A DNA stretch of 38,832 bases from an uncultured Aquiluna sp. (lineage in GTDB: Bacteria; Actinomycetota; Actinomycetes; Actinomycetales; Microbacteriaceae). The stretch's first letter is position 1. Each line of letters opens with the position of its first letter. The notes under the pieces were generated by a model, which made no database searches, was not told the origin of the DNA, and worked only from the letters and a program-made list of their open reading frames with translations. Both the position numbers and the translations under genes were made by a program. Positions 34,260-38,832 of the stretch are shown here, one piece after another. Where the stretch lies: contig CAJXOD010000011.1 in the NCBI GenBank assembly GCA_913057795.1, positions 1-38,832 on the forward strand, given 5' to 3'.

Positions 34260-34538
34260 TTATTTCGTGCGCAACGCGCTTATAAGAGCAAAGCCCCCGG
34301 CAATTATGACCATGGCCGGTGGGATGAAGTTTAGAGGCGAGTACCAATCGGTGGCGCTGTTGGCAATTACGAACGCTACTCCAGCGACACCAAGCGCGAG
34401 CAATAGCCATGCAATTACCTTGGTGGACTGCGGGTCGATTTTCTGAAGGTCTTCCCTCGACTGCGCGGTTGTTTTACCGCAGCTCGGGCAATTGAAATCA
34501 GACTTGGAAATATCGCTCTGGCAATTTTTGCATTTCAT
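34260..34538 (-). CDS. Zinc-ribbon membrane protein
   Basis: The 92-aa protein has an N-terminal zinc ribbon (MKCKNCQSDIS...CPSCGK, four cysteines) followed by two membrane segments (about 41-59 and 69-87). This is a common small architecture with no assigned function. It follows a 49-aa membrane peptide gene by 17 nt, so the two are probably one transcript. No strong ribosome-binding site. Confidence 0.75.
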   Translation of the reverse strand: MKCKNCQSDISKSDFNCPSCGKTTAQSREDLQKIDPQSTKVIAWLLLALGVAGVAFVIANSATDWYSPLNFIPPAMVIIAGGFALISALRTK

Positions 34539-34554
34539 AGCTCTAGGTTATTGC

Positions 34555-34704
34555 CTATCTAAAGTCTGGGTTCACTAAATCAATAACCTGAGGACCTGCC
34601 ACCAGGAAGATTGCCAGCAGAAACAGCGCTAGGCCGATTCGTTTCCAAATCTTTTCTAGTTGCTCGGAATCCTTGGGTTCCTTCGGGCTCTTTTCATTAA
34701 TCAC
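34555..34704 (-). CDS. 49-aa single-pass membrane peptide
   Basis: A short gene reading MINEKSPKEPKDSEQLEKIW, then a hydrophobic helix RIGLALFLLAIFLVAGPQVI and a polar end. The GTG start at 34704 lies exactly 6 nt after TAGGCT (34716-34711 on this strand), the same leaderless spacing as dnaX. Charged N-terminus and one membrane helix suggest a small integral membrane protein. No family recognised. It is the first gene of a unit with the zinc-ribbon protein. Confidence 0.7.
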   Translation of the reverse strand: MINEKSPKEPKDSEQLEKIWKRIGLALFLLAIFLVAGPQVIDLVNPDFR

Positions 34705-34710
34705 TCCCAC

Positions 34711-34716
34711 AGCCTA
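34711..34716 (-). promoter_or_regulatory. Putative -10 element, leaderless 49-aa peptide gene
   Basis: TAGGCT on the minus strand, 6 nt before the GTG start. Confidence 0.45.
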
Positions 34717-34822
34717 CTTCTAGCCTCCGGCAGGGGCGGGCTTTGACTTGCTGGCAGATACAATTGCCCAAACGGGTAGCAGCAGTTCTGCTGGGGTTTC
34801 ATTTAGCGTCGCCGCCCTTTTC

Positions 34823-34828
34823 TAGATT
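34823..34828 (+). promoter_or_regulatory. Putative -10 element of the hydroxyacid dehydrogenase gene
   Basis: TAGATT ends 8 nt before the TTG start at 34837, consistent with a leaderless or nearly leaderless transcript. Confidence 0.35.
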
Positions 34829-34836
34829 GGAAAACC

Positions 34837-35760
34837 TTGAAGAACAATCTCGTGGCACTGGAGCCAAAGCAGTTTCCAGAATACGCCCAGGCAATCACCG
34901 ATGCCGGTGGTGAGGTGACTGCAATCACCCCTTCCACAAAAGCCCTTATCTGGACCGACTACTCGTCCCCGGAGGCCTTGCAGGCGATGCTTACCTCTAA
35001 CCCGCAGCTTGAGTGGGTGCAGCTGCCATTTGCTGGGGTTGATGCTTTTGGGGAGATTTTGAAAAGTCCAATTATTTTTACAAGCGCAAAGCGGTCCTAC
35101 TCTGAACCGGTCGCTGAGCATGCCCTCGCTCTTTGCTTGGCTTTGGCAAGAATCATTCCGGAGCGAGTAAGGACCAAGAGCTGGGGCAGGCAATTTGCCG
35201 ATTCTTTTTATGATGAGGATGTTTTGATTGTTGGTGGCGGCGGTATTGCCGAGGAGCTTGCGTCACTGCTTACCCCTTTTCGATCCAATGTAACCGTTTT
35301 AAGGAACAGGCCCAACGAGCCTTTTCTTGAGGGCTTCACAGGACGAGTTGTTTCGTTTGATCACTTCGATCAGGAGTTAGCGAAAGCAAAGTTTGTGATT
35401 CTGGCCTGCGCTTTGACCGAGACCACGAGGTTCTTGTTTGATGCTCGAGTCTTCGGGCTGATGCGCACGGATTCGTATCTAGTGAACATTGCAAGGGGAG
35501 AGGTTGTGAACCAAGAGGACTTGGTTCACGCTTTGAAATCAGGCAGCATTGCGGCAGCAGCAACTGATGTTACTTACCCAGAGCCACTGCCTGAAGAGCA
35601 TCCAATGTGGGAATTGGATAATTTACTCATCACCCCCCACACAGCAGACACCAAGGAGATTGTGACGAAGTTGTTTTCAGATCGACTCAGGATCAACGTG
35701 GGAGCATGGCTCACCGACAAGCCGCTTGTCGGCGTTGTCGATGCTGACCTGGGCTATTAG
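34837..35760 (+). CDS. D-isomer-specific 2-hydroxyacid dehydrogenase
   Basis: The 307-aa protein has the two-domain fold of NAD-dependent D-2-hydroxyacid dehydrogenases. Features are VQLPFAGVDAF, the nucleotide loop VLIVGGGGIAEELA, LVNIARGEVVNQEDL with the substrate Arg, TDVTYPEPLPEEHPMWELDN with the acid residue, and LLITPHTAD with the catalytic His. Substrate cannot be read. The position beside D-amino-acid and hydroxyproline enzymes suggests a 2-keto/2-hydroxy acid linked to their breakdown. TTG start; convergent with dgcA-like gene. Confidence 0.88.
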   Translation: MKNNLVALEPKQFPEYAQAITDAGGEVTAITPSTKALIWTDYSSPEALQAMLTSNPQLEWVQLPFAGVDAFGEILKSPIIFTSAKRSYSEPVAEHALALCLALARIIPERVRTKSWGRQFADSFYDEDVLIVGGGGIAEELASLLTPFRSNVTVLRNRPNEPFLEGFTGRVVSFDHFDQELAKAKFVILACALTETTRFLFDARVFGLMRTDSYLVNIARGEVVNQEDLVHALKSGSIAAAATDVTYPEPLPEEHPMWELDNLLITPHTADTKEIVTKLFSDRLRINVGAWLTDKPLVGVVDADLGY

Positions 35761-35774
35761 CTCAGTATCTTGCT

Positions 35775-36752
35775 CTAACCCCAAAGCTTCGAGGTAAAGA
35801 CTTCCACTTTTCCACCCGGAAGGTAGCTTAAGCCGTTTGGAATATCTTGAGCTATCAAAAGCGGCCCATCGATATCTACGAAGTCAGAGTGCTGGCCGAT
35901 GACATAGGCCGGAGCCATGGACAGTGAGGTGCCGGTCATGTTGCCCACCATTACCGACTTACCATCTTTTTTGGCAACCTCAACAATTTGCAAGGCTTCG
36001 GTCAGGCCACCGCATTTATCCAGCTTTATGTTTATCACCTGGAAATTCTTTGAATTGGATTCATATTCGCTGAGGTTTAGGACGCTCTCGTCCCCGCCCA
36101 AAGGAATGGGAGAAACAAAGCCGTCAAGTTCAGAGTCGCTACCGCGAGCTAGCGGCTGCTCGATCATCTTTATGCCCAGGTCGCTGAGGGCCGGAATGAA
36201 CTTTGTTAGCTGTTCAAAATGCCAGCCCTGATTTACGTCGACAACTAGATTCGCATCGGGTCTTGCCAGTCGTATCGCGGCCAACTTTTCTACCGGCTCA
36301 TAATCATCGAGCTTGATTTTCAAGTTTAAAAAATCGCTTAGCTCTTTTGCTCTTCTGGCCATCTGCTCTGCTGTGCCGATGCCTATGGTCGCAACGGTAC
36401 TAAGTTGTTTGGGTTTTAGCCCAACCAGCTCCCAGATGCTGGCATCTCTCGTCTTGCATTCCAAATCCCACATCGCAGAGTCAAGCGCGTTTCGGGCCCC
36501 ATTAGGCGGCATAAGTTCGTTGAGGTCTTGACGGGTGGCACCTTGCTCGATCCGGGGTTTTATTTCTTCAAGGTCTCTTAGCATCTTGGCTTGGTCGTCT
36601 CCCAAGTAGTAAGCGCCAACACCTTCGCCTCTGCCAATAAACCCATCTTGTTCAAGGGTCACCCAAACTGCATTTAGCTCAAGAAAGGTGTAGCCGGTGA
36701 TAACAAAGGGTGAGTGCAACGCGAAATCCTTGCGCTCAATTGTCATCCTCAT
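35775..36752 (-). CDS. Enolase-superfamily epimerase, DgcA/dipeptide epimerase type
   Basis: The 325-aa protein is a muconate-lactonising subgroup enolase. The catalytic lysines are Lys145/Lys147 in LKIKLDD and Lys243 in INIKLDKCGG. Metal ligands are Asp172 (VDVNQGW), Glu198 (IEQPL) and Asp221 (GDESV). This set matches L-Ala-D/L-Glu epimerases and the related N-acetyl-D-glutamate racemase DgcA. It overlaps the DUF1611 gene by 4 nt (ATGA), and that partner favours DgcA. A murein-peptide epimerase role remains possible. Confidence 0.82.
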   Translation of the reverse strand: MRMTIERKDFALHSPFVITGYTFLELNAVWVTLEQDGFIGRGEGVGAYYLGDDQAKMLRDLEEIKPRIEQGATRQDLNELMPPNGARNALDSAMWDLECKTRDASIWELVGLKPKQLSTVATIGIGTAEQMARRAKELSDFLNLKIKLDDYEPVEKLAAIRLARPDANLVVDVNQGWHFEQLTKFIPALSDLGIKMIEQPLARGSDSELDGFVSPIPLGGDESVLNLSEYESNSKNFQVINIKLDKCGGLTEALQIVEVAKKDGKSVMVGNMTGTSLSMAPAYVIGQHSDFVDIDGPLLIAQDIPNGLSYLPGGKVEVFTSKLWG

Positions 36753-37765
36753 TTTTGGCCCAGAAGATTATCAATCACATCGTCAAGTCCAGTGATCAAT
36801 GGGTCCATGGTCGGAAGGTCGTAGAGTGCGCTCAAATTAGTAAGGTAGGCGGCTCGCTCATGATCTGGGATTGCGCTCGTGTTTACGCTGATTCCAACGC
36901 ACCTAATTTCGGGGTTCACGCTTCGAGCAATCTCAATGGTTCGATCGATTACTGCTGGAATGCTCGGCAATTCAAAATCGGGCCAGCCCTTGATATGGGT
37001 GCGAAGTGCTTCGGTGCAAACCACAAAGGCATCTGGTTGCGAGCCCACTAGTAGACCGGTGCTTACGGATGAGTAGCCCGGGTGAAACAAGCTTCCCTGA
37101 CCCTCGATTATGTCCCAGTGATCGGGGCGATTGTCCGGAGAAATCATTTCTGCCGCACCCGAAAGAAAGTCGGCAACAACGGCATCAATCGGGATACCGC
37201 TTCCGGCAATCATGATGCCAGTTTGGCCGGAAGCGCGGAAGTCGGCATCGATGCCTCGTTCTTGCAGTCGGTTAGCGATTGCTAAGGCTGTGTACTTCTT
37301 GCCCAGTGCGCAATCGGTACCAACTGTCAGAAGTCTTTTTCCTGTTCGTTTTTTACCGGTTCCAACAGGAATGTCCTTTGGAGGCACCCGAACATCAACC
37401 AGCTTTGCCCCAGACGCGTTAGCTACCGAAACCAGCGCTGGAATATCATTCAACTTCGTGTGAACTCCCGCGACGATGTCCATGCCCGCCTGCAAGGCGG
37501 CAACCAGGGTTGGCATCCAAGCCTCTGGAATTGCACCGCCTACAGCCGATGTTCCAATGACTAGTGATTTAGCTCCGGCTTCGGCCGCACTTTTCACGCT
37601 GTGCTTAGCAAGGCCTAAATCGATCGTGCCGCCCTCGAGGCTCAGCTGGCCCATGCAGCTTTCTGGCCGCCACTTGGCAAGCCCTGCAGCGGTCTTGGCA
37701 TATATTGGCTCAGTCTCGCTGCCAATAAATAAGAGGTAGGGGGTGCGGAGCGTGATTACTGTCAA
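36749..37765 (-). CDS. DUF1611 protein, DgcN-like D-glutamate N-acetyltransferase
   Basis: The 338-aa protein belongs to DUF1611. A P-loop-like segment VGTDCALGKKYTA (residues 148-160) precedes DFRASGQTGIMIAG and EGQGSLFHPGYS, all family hallmarks. DgcN, characterised in marine bacteria and archaea, acetylates D-glutamate with acetyl-CoA, and DgcA then racemises the product to N-acetyl-L-glutamate. The start is a TTG at 37765 with GAGG 5 nt upstream. It is the first gene of the pair, coupled by ATGA to the epimerase. Confidence 0.83.
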   Translation of the reverse strand: MTVITLRTPYLLFIGSETEPIYAKTAAGLAKWRPESCMGQLSLEGGTIDLGLAKHSVKSAAEAGAKSLVIGTSAVGGAIPEAWMPTLVAALQAGMDIVAGVHTKLNDIPALVSVANASGAKLVDVRVPPKDIPVGTGKKRTGKRLLTVGTDCALGKKYTALAIANRLQERGIDADFRASGQTGIMIAGSGIPIDAVVADFLSGAAEMISPDNRPDHWDIIEGQGSLFHPGYSSVSTGLLVGSQPDAFVVCTEALRTHIKGWPDFELPSIPAVIDRTIEIARSVNPEIRCVGISVNTSAIPDHERAAYLTNLSALYDLPTMDPLITGLDDVIDNLLGQK

Positions 37766-37837
37766 TTGGTCCTCGCCGGGCTAGATATCCACATGATTCT
37801 TCACTCTAACTAGGTTTGTGGCTTGAAGTTTCGCTTC

Positions 37838-38212
37838 TTAGCTCTGCGGCAGCTGGCACTCTGGGGTGCCGCCCGGGAGTCGATGCCGATTAGCCGCAAC
37901 CAGGTAGTAAATAGGCTTTGCGATGTTTCTTACGACCGGGAGCTTTAGGAACCAGCCGGCTAGCGCCCAAACGGTTTTGGATTCGATTAGTGCTTGGGCG
38001 ATAGCCGCCGCCGCAACGAACCTGCTGCTGCTAGACACGAAGTAGACCGCCTTGGAGGTTAGCTCAGAGGTCAGACCCAAAGACTCAAGGTCTAATTTTT
38101 GGTACGGTTCGATCGGAATTTTGTTTTTGGTCATTCTGCGCAGCAGCCTGGCACTTGAGCTGCAGAAAGCGCAGTCTCCGTCGAAAATAAGAACTTGTTT
38201 AGTTGCGTCCAT
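37838..38212 (-). CDS. DCC-family thiol-disulfide oxidoreductase-like protein (DUF393)
   Basis: The 124-aa protein starts IFDGDCAFCSSSARLLRR, the DxxCxxC motif of the DUF393/DCC family, and ends with KLPVVRNIAKPIYYLVAANRHRL, the usual tail. The family is thioredoxin-like; a redox function is proposed but not proven. The ATG lies 6 nt after TAGGCT, leaderless. It is divergent from the potassium transporter gene. Confidence 0.85.
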   Translation of the reverse strand: MDATKQVLIFDGDCAFCSSSARLLRRMTKNKIPIEPYQKLDLESLGLTSELTSKAVYFVSSSSRFVAAAAIAQALIESKTVWALAGWFLKLPVVRNIAKPIYYLVAANRHRLPGGTPECQLPQS

Positions 38213-38218
38213 CGGTTA

Positions 38219-38224
38219 AGCCTA
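38219..38224 (-). promoter_or_regulatory. Putative -10 element, leaderless DCC-family gene
   Basis: TAGGCT on the minus strand, 6 nt before the ATG at 38212. Confidence 0.5.
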
Positions 38225-38271
38225 ATGCGGTGTAATGTTCTGGGGTTGTATTGGTTTTACTACAGGAGGCG

Positions 38272-38277
38272 TAGGCT
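38272..38277 (+). promoter_or_regulatory. Putative -10 element, leaderless potassium transporter gene
   Basis: TAGGCT, 6 nt before the GTG at 38284. An AGGAGG lies upstream of it at 38264-38269 but is too far from the GTG to be its ribosome-binding site. Confidence 0.5.
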
Positions 38278-38283
38278 CAAAGC

Positions 38284-38832
38284 GTGAACCAATTAGGTCG
38301 CAAGCGATCCATGCACCCAACACAGATCGTAGTTATTGCGTTCGGTGCGGCGGCAATCGTTGGCACCCTGTTGCTTTTGCTCCCAATTTCAACATCCGCC
38401 GGCAATAACACCACTTTGGTCACCGCATTTTTCACTGCCGTTTCGGCTGTTTGTATTACCGGTTTGACCGTTGTGGACACCGCAACTCACTGGTCCGGTT
38501 TTGGGCACTTCGTGATTTTGATTTTGATTCAACTCGGTGGTCTCGGAATAGTTGCCTTTGCAACTCTGCTTGGATTGCTGATTTCCGGTCGTATAAGCCT
38601 CAGAGACCGAATGAACACTTTGTCCGAGGCCAAGATTGTAGGCGCGGATAACGTTTCTAAATTGCTCGGTCGCATTCTGTTGGTCTACTTTGGTTTTGAA
38701 CTAATCCTGGCTGCTTACCTAAGCATTAGATTGCACTTCAGCTATGGCGAAGAAGTTCTTCATTCAATTTGGTACGGTACTTTTCACTCGATTTCAGCTT
38801 TCAATAACGGTGGTTTTTCGCTCTACACCGAC
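38284..38832 (+). CDS. TrkH/KtrB-family potassium transporter, N-terminal part (cut by window edge)
   Basis: The frame runs open from a GTG at 38284 to the window end (183 codons). Its beginning MNQLGRKRSMHPTQ leads into a first helix, then the selectivity-filter loop FFTAVSAVCITGLTVVDT, a second filter-like HSISAFNNGGFS, and helices between (HFVILILIQLGGLGIVAF). These are the TrkH/KtrB signatures. The protein is the K+-translocating subunit that partners a TrkA/KtrA regulator, which may lie just downstream outside this window. Confidence 0.9.
   Translation, partial: MNQLGRKRSMHPTQIVVIAFGAAAIVGTLLLLLPISTSAGNNTTLVTAFFTAVSAVCITGLTVVDTATHWSGFGHFVILILIQLGGLGIVAFATLLGLLISGRISLRDRMNTLSEAKIVGADNVSKLLGRILLVYFGFELILAAYLSIRLHFSYGEEVLHSIWYGTFHSISAFNNGGFSLYTD

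Noticed and set aside
1-38832. CRISPR array, insertion sequence or prophage
   Set aside because: No regularly spaced repeats, transposase, integrase or phage structural genes were seen on either strand.

Overview
This window reads as a stretch of core chromosome from a small-genome actinobacterium, most likely Microbacteriaceae-like (freshwater or planktonic type). The evidence is the gene content and order (hemQ-hemY-hemE; recR-lysC-asd; acs, Tad locus, topA, tmk, holB), a moderate GC of roughly 50-55% by eye, frequent GTG/TTG starts, genes packed with 1-11 nt overlaps, and many apparently leaderless promoters (TAnnnT about 6 nt before the start codon). I see no insertion sequence, prophage or CRISPR array.

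Layout. 1-8.5 kb: heme biosynthesis in two divergent operons. hemE-hemY-hemQ run leftward (hemQ is cut by the window edge) and hemA-hemC-hemD-hemB-hemL plus a TetR-type regulator run rightward. They share a 73-bp divergent promoter containing a perfect 6-3-6 palindrome. 8.5-10.1 kb: a 340-bp gap, a DUF427 protein and a flavodoxin-fold reductase. 10.1-13.4 kb: tRNA-Ser(GGA) and the SRP RNA gene (ffs) transcribed back to back, a DUF2231 membrane protein, dnaX and recR. 13.4-15.8 kb: lysC (with an evident internal start for a beta subunit) and asd. 15.8-19.2 kb, leftward: a class A penicillin-binding protein with PASTA domains, overlapped by a metallophosphoesterase. 19.2-22.2 kb: a 51-aa DUF4177 protein coupled to a RidA-family protein, then a leftward acs with a GNAT acetyltransferase directly behind it. 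22.2-25.0 kb: a candidate 6C small RNA and a minimal Tad-type pilus/secretion locus (ATPase, one TadB/C-like membrane protein, a DUF4244 pilin-like peptide, two TadE-like peptides). 25.0-30.8 kb: topA, tmk, holB and a lipoprotein peptidase/hydrolase. 30.8-32.3 kb: a small membrane protein, an MpaB-type (DUF2236) oxygenase-like protein and tRNA-Thr(CGT).

32.3-37.8 kb is the most unusual part. It holds a proline racemase/hydroxyproline epimerase family enzyme overlapping an ornithine cyclodeaminase/mu-crystallin family reductase; a zinc-ribbon membrane protein with a 49-aa membrane peptide; a D-2-hydroxyacid dehydrogenase; and an overlapping pair that looks like dgcA (enolase-superfamily epimerase) and dgcN (DUF1611), the two enzymes of the N-acetylating D-glutamate catabolic route. 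I interpret this as a set for using D-amino acids and hydroxyprolines from peptidoglycan or collagen-like debris. The window ends with a DCC-family thiol oxidoreductase and the start of a TrkH/KtrB potassium transporter.

The best leads are the putative dgcNA and racemase/reductase gene sets in an actinobacterium, the heme palindrome with a TetR gene in the same operon, the variant 6C RNA next to the Tad genes, the recurrent TAGGCT-N6-start leaderless motif, a GNAT gene behind acs, and a slippery heptamer in dnaX. Everything here comes from reading the sequence; no database search was run.
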